This document shows positions 25,179 to 33,343 of a DNA stretch of 64,000 nt, one piece after another. The stretch's first letter is position 1, and the number at the start of each line of letters is the position of its first letter. The DNA is from Azospirillum brasilense (GTDB lineage Bacteria; Pseudomonadota; Alphaproteobacteria; Azospirillales; Azospirillaceae). The stretch lies in assembly GCF_022023855.1 (NCBI RefSeq), contig NZ_CP059450.1:1376001-1440000 (forward strand), read 5' to 3'. The notes under the pieces were generated by a model, which saw only the letters and a program-made list of their open reading frames with translations, had not been told where the DNA came from and did no database searches. The position numbers and the translations under genes are program-made.

Positions 25179-26639
25179 ATGCTGTCGCTGAACGACCAGA
25201 GCCTTCTTCGGACACAAGCCTATGTGAACGGCGCGTGGCGCGACGCCTTCTCCGGCAAGACCTTCGCGGTGACCAACCCGGCGACGGGCGAGGAACTGGC
25301 CCAGGTCGCCGACGTCGGCGCGGAAGAGACGCGGCAGGCCATCAACGCCGCCGACGCCGCCCTGCCCGCTTGGCGCGCCAAGACCGCGAAGGAGCGCGCG
25401 GCCATCCTGCGCCGCTGGTTCGAGCTGATCATGGCGGCGCAGGAGGATCTGGCCGTCCTGATGACCTTGGAGCAGGGCAAGCCGCTGGCCGAGGCCCGTG
25501 GCGAGGTCGCCTACGGCGCCAGCTTCATCGAGTGGTTCGCCGAGGAGGGCAAGCGGGTCTACGGCGACGTGATCCCCAGCTTCGCCGGCAACAAGCGCAT
25601 CGTCGTCCTGAAGGAGCCGATCGGCGTCGTCGCGGCGATCACCCCGTGGAACTTCCCCAACGCGATGATCACCCGCAAGGTCGGCCCGGCGCTGGCCGCC
25701 GGCTGCACCATCGTGGTCAAGCCGGCGGAGGACACCCCGCTGTCCGCCCTGGCGCTGGCCGAACTGGCCGAGCGCGCGGGCGTTCCGGCCGGGGTGTTTA
25801 ACATCGTCACCGGGTCCGACCCGGTCGCCATCGGCGGCGAGCTGACCGCCAGCCCGATCGTGCGCAAGCTGTCCTTCACCGGCTCGACCGAGGTCGGTAA
25901 AATCCTGATGCGCCAGTCCGCCGACACGGTGAAGAAGGTCTCGCTGGAGCTGGGCGGCAACGCGCCCTTCATCGTGTTCGACGACGCCGACCTGGACGAG
26001 GCGGTCAAGGGTGCCTTGGCGTCCAAGTACCGCAACTCCGGCCAGACCTGCGTCTGCGCGAACCGCCTGCTGGTCCAGGCCGGCGTCTACGACGCCTTCG
26101 CCGCCAAGCTGGCTGAGGCGGTGAAGCAGATCCGCGTCGGCAACGGCATGGAGGCCGGGGTCACCCAGGGCCCGATGATCAACGGCCAGGCCGTCGAGAA
26201 GGTCGAGGAGCTGATGGGCGACGCGCTGGCCAAGGGCGCCAAGGTCGCGCTCGGCGGCAAGCGGCACGCGATGGGCGGCACCTTCTTCGAGCCGACGATC
26301 CTGACCGGCGTCACCACCGACATGCGCGTGGCCCGCGAGGAAATCTTCGGCCCGGTGGCCCCGCTGTTCAAGTTCGAGACGGAGGCCGACGCCATCCGCA
26401 TGGCGAACGACACCGAGTTCGGTTTGGCCGCCTATTTCTACAGCCGGGACATCGGCCGGGTGTGGCGCGTGGCCGAGCAGCTCGAATACGGGATGGTCGG
26501 CATCAACGAAGGCATCCTGTCGACCGAGGTCGCGCCGTTCGGCGGCATCAAGCAGTCGGGCATCGGGCGGGAAGGCTCCAAGTACGGTGTGGAGGACTTC
26601 CTGGAGATCAAGTACCTGTGCGTCGGCCTGGGCGCCTGA
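25179..26639 (+). CDS. gabD: Succinate/glutarate-semialdehyde dehydrogenase
   Basis: A 486-residue NAD(P)-dependent aldehyde dehydrogenase. The start MLSLNDQSLL is chosen for its length match to GabD (482 residues in E. coli) and GAGG upstream; an upstream ATG at 25086 would run through the operator. Catalytic C291 (NSGQTCVCANR) and E257 (LELGG) are present, with the PWNFPNAMITRKVGPALAAG cofactor loop. It oxidises succinate semialdehyde and, as DavD, glutarate semialdehyde. The nearby gcdGH genes favour a role on the 5-aminovalerate/glutarate route. The aminotransferase gene follows after 27 bp. Confidence 0.92.
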   Translation: MLSLNDQSLLRTQAYVNGAWRDAFSGKTFAVTNPATGEELAQVADVGAEETRQAINAADAALPAWRAKTAKERAAILRRWFELIMAAQEDLAVLMTLEQGKPLAEARGEVAYGASFIEWFAEEGKRVYGDVIPSFAGNKRIVVLKEPIGVVAAITPWNFPNAMITRKVGPALAAGCTIVVKPAEDTPLSALALAELAERAGVPAGVFNIVTGSDPVAIGGELTASPIVRKLSFTGSTEVGKILMRQSADTVKKVSLELGGNAPFIVFDDADLDEAVKGALASKYRNSGQTCVCANRLLVQAGVYDAFAAKLAEAVKQIRVGNGMEAGVTQGPMINGQAVEKVEELMGDALAKGAKVALGGKRHAMGGTFFEPTILTGVTTDMRVAREEIFGPVAPLFKFETEADAIRMANDTEFGLAAYFYSRDIGRVWRVAEQLEYGMVGINEGILSTEVAPFGGIKQSGIGREGSKYGVEDFLEIKYLCVGLGA

Positions 26640-26666
26640 CGCCATCTTTCCAATCGGGGGTTTGAG

Positions 26667-27953
26667 ATGAGCAACCAGTCCTTCCAGGATCGTCGCAACG
26701 CCGCCGTTCCGCGCGGCCTCGCCAACGCCATGCCGGTCTATGTCGACCGCGCCGAGAACGCCGAGCTGTGGGACGTCGAGGGCAACCGCTTCATCGACTT
26801 CGCGGGCGGCATCGCGGTGCTGAACACCGGCCACCGCCATCCGAAGATCATCGAGGCGGTGAAGGCCCAGCTCGACCGCTTCACGCACACCTGCGCGATG
26901 GTCACGCCCTACGAATCCTTCGTGACCCTGGCGGAGCGGCTGAACGCGCTGGTTCCGGGCTCCACGCCGAAGAAGACCGCCTTCTTCACCACGGGTGCCG
27001 AAGCCGTCGAGAACGCCGTGAAGATCGCCCGCGCCCACACGGGCCGTCCGGGCGTGATCGCCTTCTCCGGCGCCTTCCACGGCCGCACGCTGCTGGCGAT
27101 GGCGCTGACCGGCAAGGTCGTGCCCTACAAGGTCGGCTTCGGCCCCTTCCCGGCCGAGGTCTACCACGCGCCCTTCCCCAACGCCTACCGCGGGGTCAGC
27201 GTCAAGGACAGCCTGACGGCGCTGGAGCAGCTGTTCAAGTCGGACGTGGACGCCACCCGCGTCGCCGCGATCATCGTGGAGCCGGTGCAGGGTGAAGGGG
27301 GCTTCAACATCGCCCCGCCGGAGTTCCTCCAGGCCCTGCGCAATATCTGCGACGACAACGGCATCCTGCTGATCATCGACGAGATCCAGACCGGCTTCGC
27401 CCGCACCGGCAAGATGTTCGCCATCGAGCATTCCGGCGTCGAGCCCGACCTGATGACCATGGCGAAGAGCCTGGCCGGCGGCTTCCCGCTGTCGGCGGTC
27501 ACCGGCAAGGCGGAGATCATGGACGCCCCGATCCCCGGCGGCATCGGCGGCACCTACGCCGGCAGCCCGCTGGCGACCACCGCGGCGCTGGCCGTGCTGG
27601 ACGTCATCGAGGAGGAGAAGCTGATCCAGCGCTCCAACGACCTGGGCGAGCGCATCGCCGGCCGCTTCCGCAGCATGGCCCAGCGCAACACGCTGTCGGT
27701 GATCGGCGACGTGCGCAACCTGGGCGGCATGATCGCCATGGAGCTGGTGAAGGACCGCGGCACCAAGGAGCCGGCGCCGGAGCTGACCAAGGCGCTGGTC
27801 GCCAAGGCGGCGGAAAAGGGCCTCGTCCTGCTGTCCTGCGGCACCTACGGCAACGTGATCCGCATCCTGGTCCCGCTGACCGCGTCGGACGCGCTGGTGG
27901 ACGAGGGTCTGGACATCATCGAGCGCTCCCTGGAGGAGCTGGTTTCGGCCTGA
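26667..27953 (+). CDS. gabT: 4-aminobutyrate / 5-aminovalerate aminotransferase
   Basis: A 428-residue class III PLP aminotransferase. PLP lysine K267 (TMAKSLAGGFPLSAV) and the LIIDEIQTGFARTGK and FTTGAEAVENAVKIARAHTG motifs are intact, and length equals GabT/DavT. It transfers the amino group of GABA or 5-aminovalerate to 2-oxoglutarate, giving the semialdehyde oxidised by the enzyme encoded just upstream. Paired with the adjacent gcdG-gcdH it could complete 5-aminovalerate to crotonyl-CoA. A strong terminator follows. Confidence 0.92.
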   Translation: MSNQSFQDRRNAAVPRGLANAMPVYVDRAENAELWDVEGNRFIDFAGGIAVLNTGHRHPKIIEAVKAQLDRFTHTCAMVTPYESFVTLAERLNALVPGSTPKKTAFFTTGAEAVENAVKIARAHTGRPGVIAFSGAFHGRTLLAMALTGKVVPYKVGFGPFPAEVYHAPFPNAYRGVSVKDSLTALEQLFKSDVDATRVAAIIVEPVQGEGGFNIAPPEFLQALRNICDDNGILLIIDEIQTGFARTGKMFAIEHSGVEPDLMTMAKSLAGGFPLSAVTGKAEIMDAPIPGGIGGTYAGSPLATTAALAVLDVIEEEKLIQRSNDLGERIAGRFRSMAQRNTLSVIGDVRNLGGMIAMELVKDRGTKEPAPELTKALVAKAAEKGLVLLSCGTYGNVIRILVPLTASDALVDEGLDIIERSLEELVSA

Positions 27954-27995
27954 TCCGTCCGTCCCGATTTTTCAGCGAAGTCCCCTGACTGCACG

Positions 27996-28030
27996 CCCTC
28001 CTTCCCGCAAGGGGAGGAGGGTTTCTTTTT
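27996..28030 (+). terminator. Terminator after gabT
   Basis: CCCTCCTTCCC-GCAA-GGGGAGGAGGG hairpin followed by TTTCTTTTT, 42 bp after the stop codon. Confidence 0.85.
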
Positions 28031-28085
28031 GTGCGCCCGCCCGCCCACGCTTTAGGATGAGGGCGCGGAGCGGAGGGACGGGCGC

Positions 28086-28970
28086 ATGGCCGGCGGGATC
28101 GACATCGTCATCATCAAGAAAAACGGGCTGGGCGATGCCGGGGCCAGCGTCTTCGCCGAGGTCGCGGAAACCCTGCGCTTCGCGCTGCGCCGCCTGGGCG
28201 TCGACGCGGAGATCGTGTGGAACCGCGTCGGCCGCCGGCGCCGCGCCATCGTCCTGGGCGGGCACGACCTGACGCCGGAGGAAGGCGACCGGCTGCCCAG
28301 CGGCACCATCCTCTACAATCTGGAGCAGATCGCCACGCTGCATCCGCGCAACGCCCATTACCTGGACCTGCTGCGCCGTTGCCGGGTGTGGGACTACAGC
28401 CCGCGCAACATCGCCGATCTGGCCGGCCAGGGCATCCGGGCGCGCCACGTCCCCATCGGGCATGTGGACGAGATGACCCGCATCCCAAACAACTCCGCCC
28501 CCGGCATCGACGTGCTGTTCTACGGCGCCGTGAATCCGCGCCGCCGCGCCATCCTCGACGCGCTGGGCGCGCGCGGCCTGACGGTGGTCAGCCTCCAGCA
28601 TCATTACGGATATCTCCGCGACCGCTTCGTCGCCGACGCCAAGCTGGTGCTGAACCTGCATTACTACGAGGCGGGCATCTTCGAGATCGTCCGCGTCTCG
28701 CACCTGCTGTCGAACCGCAAGGCGGTGCTGGCCGAGCGCCACCCCGACACCGAAATCGACCCCGACCTGCTGGACGCCATGGCCTTCGCCCCCTACGACG
28801 GGCTGGTCGAGGCCGCCTGCGCGCTGGTCGCCGACGGTGCGCGGCGGGCGGCGCTGGCAGAGGCCGGATACCGGCGCATGAGGGACCGGGACGCGGTGGC
28901 GCTGATGCGCGGCGCCGCCGCGGACCTCGGTCATTCACATGGTGAGGCCGGCGCGCTTACCGGCTCCTGA
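28086..28970 (+). CDS. Putative glycosyltransferase-like protein (GT-B, CgeB-like)
   Basis: A 294-residue soluble protein preceded by a GGAGGGACGG ribosome site. The N-terminal half has Rossmann-like alternation (DIVIIKKNGLGDAGASVFAE; RAIVLGGHDL). The middle holds VWDYSPRNIADL and PGIDVLFYGAVNPRRRAIL. The C-terminal part (LNLHYYEAGIFEIVRVSHLLSNRKAVLAE) looks like the donor-binding region of CgeB/GT1-like transferases. It is a single gene flanked by a terminator and by the convergent DUF1428 gene. The activity is inferred from fold-like pattern only; acceptor and donor are unknown. Confidence 0.6.
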   Translation: MAGGIDIVIIKKNGLGDAGASVFAEVAETLRFALRRLGVDAEIVWNRVGRRRRAIVLGGHDLTPEEGDRLPSGTILYNLEQIATLHPRNAHYLDLLRRCRVWDYSPRNIADLAGQGIRARHVPIGHVDEMTRIPNNSAPGIDVLFYGAVNPRRRAILDALGARGLTVVSLQHHYGYLRDRFVADAKLVLNLHYYEAGIFEIVRVSHLLSNRKAVLAERHPDTEIDPDLLDAMAFAPYDGLVEAACALVADGARRAALAEAGYRRMRDRDAVALMRGAAADLGHSHGEAGALTGS

Positions 28971-28979
28971 AGCGCCCGC

Positions 28980-29345
28980 TCACAGCTCGACGACCGGAGC
29001 GAACCCGCCGAAGATCAGCCGCTTCCCATCGAAGGGCATCGGATTTTTCTCCGCGCTGAACCGCTCGTCGGCCTTCATCAGCTCTTCCATCCGCTTCATG
29101 GCGGCGTCCCGCGTCGCCTTGTCCGGCCATTCGATCCAGGAGAAGACGACCGTCTCGTCGTCCGTCGCCTGCACGGCCCGACGGAAATCGGTGAGCTTGC
29201 CGTTGGGCACATCGTCGCCCCAGCATTCGAGGACGCGCGTCGCGCCAAGCTCCATGAACACGCTGTCCGCTTTGTTGGCGTGGTCAATGAAGGCCTGCCT
29301 GTTGGCCGTCGGAACCGCGATGACGAACCCGTCGATGTAAGCCAT
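28980..29345 (-). CDS. DUF1428 family protein (YbaA-like)
   Basis: A 121-residue protein opening MAYIDGFVIAVPTANRQAFI, with the ECWGDDVPNGKLTDFRRAV and VVFSWIEWPDKATRDAAMKR segments that define DUF1428. The family adopts a dimeric alpha/beta-barrel fold like antibiotic-monooxygenase proteins, but its activity is unknown. Last gene of a TetR-SRPBCC-VOC-DUF1428 run, 40 bp after the VOC gene. This combination of small stress-type proteins is frequent in proteobacteria. Confidence 0.88.
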   Translation of the reverse strand: MAYIDGFVIAVPTANRQAFIDHANKADSVFMELGATRVLECWGDDVPNGKLTDFRRAVQATDDETVVFSWIEWPDKATRDAAMKRMEELMKADERFSAEKNPMPFDGKRLIFGGFAPVVEL

Positions 29346-29385
29346 GTCTTTCCTCCCTTTCTGCTTGAAGCTTCGGCCCAGCCCG

Positions 29386-29820
29386 TCAGGAGGCCGCCGC
29401 GTCCGGGCATTTCGCGCCGGTGTGGTTCAGCATCCAGGGCGTGCCGAAGCGGTCGGTAAACATGGCGAAGCGCTCGGCCCAGAAGGTCTCGCCCGGCGGC
29501 ATCTCCACGGTGCGGGCATCCTTCGCCAGCACGGCGAAGATGCGGTCGAACTCGGCGAGCGACGACGGGGCGATTTGCACCCGGAATCCCTGCGGCGTGC
29601 TGTACATGCTGTCCGGCGAGTCGGACGCCATCACCGTGGTCGCCCCCAGCTTCACCATCATGTTCATCACGAGGTGATCGCCGCCGGGCATCCGGCTGTC
29701 CGCATCCGGGGCGTCGCCGTTGCGGAACACATAGACGACCTCGCCGCCGAGGGTCTCGGCGTAGTGGGTCATCGCCTCCAGGCAGGTCCCGTTGAAGAAC
29801 AGGTAGATCGTCGGTTCCAT
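29386..29820 (-). CDS. VOC-family protein (PhnB-like)
   Basis: A 144-residue protein starting MEPTIYLFFNGTCLEAMTHY, with GGDHLVMNMMVKLGATTVMA and the C-terminal FGTPWMLNHT motif of PhnB/YjdN-like vicinal oxygen chelate proteins. Family members are small glyoxalase-fold proteins without firmly established substrates. It is the third gene of the TetR-led operon, 50 bp after the SRPBCC gene. Confidence 0.88.
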   Translation of the reverse strand: MEPTIYLFFNGTCLEAMTHYAETLGGEVVYVFRNGDAPDADSRMPGGDHLVMNMMVKLGATTVMASDSPDSMYSTPQGFRVQIAPSSLAEFDRIFAVLAKDARTVEMPPGETFWAERFAMFTDRFGTPWMLNHTGAKCPDAAAS

Positions 29821-29870
29821 GGTGTCGTTTCCTCCCGGTCAGACTGTTTTTTAGGTCAGAGCGTCTTGGG

Positions 29871-30335
29871 TCAGAGCGTCCGGGCGAGGGCTTCGAGCTG
29901 GTCGGTCGCTTTGCCCCAGCCTTCGTGGAAGCCCATCTTTTCGTGCTCGTCGCGCGCCTCGGCGCTCCAGTGCATGGCGCGCGCGGTGTAGAGGGTCCGG
30001 CCGGCGCCCGCGTCCTCGAACCGCACATCGGCGGTCATGAAGGCCCGGCCCGACGGCCGCCAGCCGGGGCGGAAGGCGTCGGTGAAGACCAGACGCCGCC
30101 CCTCCTCCACGTCGAGGAAGACGCCGGGCTCGCCGAAGGATTCGCCGTTCGGGCCGTTCATCCGCGTGAAGAACTCGCCGCCCGGCCGCAGCTCCATCCG
30201 GGCCTCGGACACGAACCAGGGCTTGGGGCAGAACCACTGTTTCAGCAGCTTGGGTTCGGTCCAGCAGCGCCATAGCGCGCCGCGCGGCGCGTCGAGGCTG
30301 CGGGTCAGAACGAGGTCGCGCTCACCTTCCGTCAT
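29871..30335 (-). CDS. SRPBCC/AHSA1-domain protein
   Basis: A 154-residue START-like protein: DLVLTRSLDAPRGALWRCWT at the N-terminus and HEKMGFHEGWGKATDQLEAL at the C-terminus are classic AHSA1/SRPBCC features. The fold makes a hydrophobic ligand pocket; the bound molecule is unknown. Its start overlaps the TetR stop region by 14 bp, so the two are coupled. A short direct repeat (GGTCAGAGCGTC) brackets the stop codon. Confidence 0.88.
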   Translation of the reverse strand: MTEGERDLVLTRSLDAPRGALWRCWTEPKLLKQWFCPKPWFVSEARMELRPGGEFFTRMNGPNGESFGEPGVFLDVEEGRRLVFTDAFRPGWRPSGRAFMTADVRFEDAGAGRTLYTARAMHWSAEARDEHEKMGFHEGWGKATDQLEALARTL

Positions 30336-30972
30336 GGGGTGTCCCTTTCAAACGGGTCTGTGAAAAGAGCAGCGTGAGGTAGCGTTTCAGGTGATCGACG
30401 CTCTCCAGCGCGTCCTCGCGCCCGCCCGTCGCCTTGGCGAGGATGAAGGCGCCCTGGAGCACGGCCTGGGTGTGCCGCGCGAGGCTCGCCGGGGTCCAGT
30501 CAGCCTCGATGCCGCGCGCCGCCATGGCCGCCGCGATGTCCGGTTCCAGCGTCGCCGCGTGGCCGAAAATGCTGGCGGCGCAGGCGTCGCGGATCGCCGG
30601 ATGCGACCCGTATACCTCCTGCGTCATGGTCCCGACGAGGCAGGTGAATTCGGCGGGATCGCCGTCGATGATCGCCTTGCGGAACTCGACATAGCCGAAC
30701 AGGCGGTCGAGCGGGTCGTCGAGCCGGTGGTACGGCGCGTTCGCGAAGAAGGCCGAGGTGGTTTCCGCCCAATAGGCGGCGGCGGCGACGCCGAGCGCTT
30801 CCTTGGTCTCGAAATGGTGGAAGAACGCGCCCTTGGTGACCCCCGCCGCCTTGCAGAGATCATCGACGGAGGTCGCCGCGAAGCCCTTGGACCGGATGAC
30901 GTCCCGCGCCGCTTCGAGAAGCCGGGTGCGGGCGTCGCCGCGTTCAGGGTGATGTTTGGCGGGTCTCGGCAT
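30322..30972 (-). CDS. TetR-family transcriptional regulator
   Basis: A 216-residue TetR protein. The N-terminal HTH (ARTRLLEAARDVIRSKGFAA, then CKAAGVTKGAFFHHFETKEA) is clear and is followed by a helical ligand domain. It is the first gene of a four-gene unit with SRPBCC, VOC and DUF1428 genes. A 22-bp palindromic operator lies immediately upstream of its start, so autorepression of the operon is likely. The inducing ligand is unknown. Confidence 0.92.
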   Translation of the reverse strand: MPRPAKHHPERGDARTRLLEAARDVIRSKGFAATSVDDLCKAAGVTKGAFFHHFETKEALGVAAAAYWAETTSAFFANAPYHRLDDPLDRLFGYVEFRKAIIDGDPAEFTCLVGTMTQEVYGSHPAIRDACAASIFGHAATLEPDIAAAMAARGIEADWTPASLARHTQAVLQGAFILAKATGGREDALESVDHLKRYLTLLFSQTRLKGTPHDGR

Positions 30973-30981
30973 GGCTCATAT

Positions 30982-31003
30982 ACATACCGAACGGTTGGTA
31001 TGT
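30982..31003. promoter_or_regulatory. TetR operator
   Basis: ACATACC-GAACGGTT-GGTATGT, perfect 7-bp arms in a 22-bp site, 9 bp before the tetR-type start codon. The ACATACC/GGTATGT arms match a common form of TetR-type operator. Confidence 0.75.
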
Positions 31004-31117
31004 GCGTCAAGCGCGGAGAGACGCTACCCCCTCTTCAGCAACGTGAAGCGGGCCGAGAATGTCGGCGATCATGCTCCGCCCAGAAGCAATCAACGTCGCA
31101 GCCATCGTGATTGACGA

Positions 31118-32026
31118 CTATGTGCCCATCTGTCTGGGCAATCTTCTGATTTCAGAGAACCCAAGGGACCAGACCAGCACAAGAGAGTATGAAAAACAAA
31201 CCAGCCATGAGATGATCATACTCATTCCAATACTGAATATAAATTTGAAATTTGAGACATGGATGTTGTAACGCTTACCGGATCGACGATCCCAATCTAT
31301 GTCTATCCACATACTCCAATCCATATACACAATAACAATAATAATAATGAAAAGCGGAACAGAACACAGGAGCTTCCAAAGCCGACTCCGTGTCCGCAGC
31401 CTCTCCTCAGCCACAAGGACGTGAGCCAAATGCCAGGAGCCGCTCATCAGAAAGAACAGCACCCAAGCGATGCAAGTCAGGAAATGCACGGTGTGCATAT
31501 GAACCACCACGGGCACACGCGCCGCGTAACCATGCGCCGCAAGGTCTCCAGCAAGGCGGGGGATAGCTCCGAGCACCATCCCTACGGCGTCGTGAACGGG
31601 CAGGAATGCGCCTAGATACGCTTTAGCAATGCTGCCATCCGACGGAACAACCATCCAGATCACAGTGTAGAGAATAGTTCCCCAAAAAATTAACTGGCCT
31701 CCTTTGCGAGATCTCGACCGGTGAAAAGCCAGCGCTTGCTCCGGCTCTGCGATACTTTCCCTAAGCGCCTGGGCGATCTCACTCTCAAGGAGTTGAAGAT
31801 CCGGCGCCCGGACATTCCGCACAACATCGAACGCGATGCCAATGGCCACGACAATCATCGCTGCCGCTGCCGAATCCGCCCCGAGCGACGCAACCATGAC
31901 CGCGAACAGAGTGACGGTGCCACGACGGAATATGGTACGGGAAAGAGCGAGCACAGTCGCCGGAAGATATGTTGTGGTCGCCGAAATGATATCGCCTTTG
32001 CCGCGATCCTTCAACGAAAACCACAA
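31118..32026 (-). CDS. Hypothetical multi-pass membrane protein, AT-rich
   Basis: A 302-residue frame with several hydrophobic segments (about residues 35-65, 108-128, 182-200, 218-236 and 264-290) and polar loops rich in Arg, so an inner-membrane protein is likely. No family is recognised. The start is probably TTG at 32024-32026 with GGGAT upstream, but this is uncertain. Base and codon use differ from neighbours: many A/T third positions and an AATAATAATAATG-like run. It is flanked by unrelated operons, which suggests recent acquisition. Confidence 0.7.
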   Translation of the reverse strand: MWFSLKDRGKGDIISATTTYLPATVLALSRTIFRRGTVTLFAVMVASLGADSAAAAMIVVAIGIAFDVVRNVRAPDLQLLESEIAQALRESIAEPEQALAFHRSRSRKGGQLIFWGTILYTVIWMVVPSDGSIAKAYLGAFLPVHDAVGMVLGAIPRLAGDLAAHGYAARVPVVVHMHTVHFLTCIAWVLFFLMSGSWHLAHVLVAEERLRTRSRLWKLLCSVPLFIIIIVIVYMDWSMWIDIDWDRRSGKRYNIHVSNFKFIFSIGMSMIISWLVCFSYSLVLVWSLGFSEIRRLPRQMGT

Positions 32027-32075
32027 CCCATCCCTGCAACAGGGCGCCCGCCGCAGAGCGACCTTCAGTGAGCGG

Positions 32076-33191
32076 TCATGCGCTCAACAACGGCCCCGTC
32101 CGCCGCAGCGTCGTCCCCGCCACCTTGGCGATCCGCTTGCCCGCCAGGGTGAAGCGGGTCGCGCTGTGGGCGTAGAGCACGCCCGCCGATTCGCTGCGCA
32201 CCGGGGTCACCTCGCCGGTCAGCGGGTCGAGGATATCGGCGACCACGGCGCCGGCCTCCACCCGGTCGCCCGCCTTGTGGTGGAAGACCACCACGCCGCC
32301 CACCGGGGCGGTCAGCGGTTCGGAAGATTCCAGCGGGGTCGGGGCGCACAGCGGTTCCGGCAGGGCCGGAGGCTCGCCGGACAGGACGCCGACGTGGGTG
32401 AGGAAGCCGGCGATGGCCTGGGCGTCCGCTTCGCCCTGGGCGTGCTCCACGTCGGCCTGCCCGCGCAGCTCCACGGTCACGGAATGGCAGCCGAAGGGGA
32501 TCGGGCGGTCGGGCCAGCGCTTGGCAAGCTCGTTCCAGGGGCGGCTGACCGCCTCGTCAAAGGGGTCGCCGCCGGATTCCTCGGCCAGGAAGACCGCCCG
32601 CGCGCCCAGCAGCCGCTGCAACGGGGCGAAGGCCTCCGCCGAGGGCGTCAGGGTGTAGAGGTGCATCACCGCTTCCAGGTCGCAATGCAGGTCCAGCACC
32701 CAATCGGCCTGAAGCGCCAGTTCCAGAAGACGGTGCTTCATGTGCTCCGTCTCGGTGCGCGGGCGGCGCTCGGACAGCGCTTCGGCCAAGGCGGCGCGGA
32801 TGGCGGCCTTGTTGGCCTCGCCGTCGTCGGTCAGCCGGTCGGCCACGCGCTCGGCCACCGCCTCGGTCAGGTGGGGGTAGTCGCGGTTGAAGTTCTTGCC
32901 GTCGTCCTGGTCGAACCGGCCGAGGTGATGGTCCATCAGCGACTGGCCCAGACCCACCGGGTTGGCGACCGGGACGAGGATCACCTCGCCAGCGATCCGC
33001 CCCTCGGCCTCCAGCGCGGTCAGGATGCGGCGCAGCTTGTCGGCCACCAGCATCGCCGGGATCTCGTCGGCGTGCAGCGACGCCTGGATGTAGGCGCAGG
33101 GCCGCGCGCCCGCCGTGCCGAAGCGCTGGACGGTCAGGGTCCGCCGGGTGCCGGGGGTGGCGGACGGAAGGTCGATGATGGCGCTGTGCAT
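32076..33191 (-). CDS. Succinylglutamate desuccinylase/aspartoacylase-family hydrolase
   Basis: A 371-residue zinc hydrolase of the M14-like AstE/ASPA group. Candidate zinc ligands are in SLHADEIPAML (HxxE) and VLDLHCDLEAV (H), with a candidate catalytic glutamate in VTVELRGQAD. A C-terminal beta domain (about 290-371, GGVVVFHHKAGDRVEAGAVV) resembles a biotinyl/lipoyl-like extension seen in this subgroup. It lies downstream of arginase and ornithine aminotransferase genes on the same strand, suggesting it removes an acyl group from an amino-acid conjugate in arginine or ornithine metabolism. The exact substrate is unknown. Confidence 0.82.
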   Translation of the reverse strand: MHSAIIDLPSATPGTRRTLTVQRFGTAGARPCAYIQASLHADEIPAMLVADKLRRILTALEAEGRIAGEVILVPVANPVGLGQSLMDHHLGRFDQDDGKNFNRDYPHLTEAVAERVADRLTDDGEANKAAIRAALAEALSERRPRTETEHMKHRLLELALQADWVLDLHCDLEAVMHLYTLTPSAEAFAPLQRLLGARAVFLAEESGGDPFDEAVSRPWNELAKRWPDRPIPFGCHSVTVELRGQADVEHAQGEADAQAIAGFLTHVGVLSGEPPALPEPLCAPTPLESSEPLTAPVGGVVVFHHKAGDRVEAGAVVADILDPLTGEVTPVRSESAGVLYAHSATRFTLAGKRIAKVAGTTLRRTGPLLSA

Positions 33192-33287
33192 GGCGGATCG
33201 CTGCTGGATGGATGGGAAGCCCGCCCCACCGTGGCGAAGGCCGGGGCGGGCCGCAAGCGCCTTTTGCGCCAGGCTGTTCGTTAAAAT

Positions 33288-33311
33288 CCCCTCTCCCCGG
33301 AGGGGAGAGGG
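33288..33311. repeat. CTCTCCCC/GGGGAGAG palindrome after rocD
   Basis: CCCTCTCCCC-GGA-GGGGAGAGGG hairpin in the 152-bp gap between the ornithine aminotransferase stop and the hydrolase start. Member of the dispersed family. Confidence 0.7.
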
Positions 33312-33343
33312 TTAAAAGGGGCGAATGCGATGACCCAGGCCCT

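Noticed and set aside
31320..31350. AATAATAAT microsatellite as a phase-variation tract
   Set aside because: Only a few imperfect triplets inside the AT-rich membrane gene; triplet change would not shift the frame.
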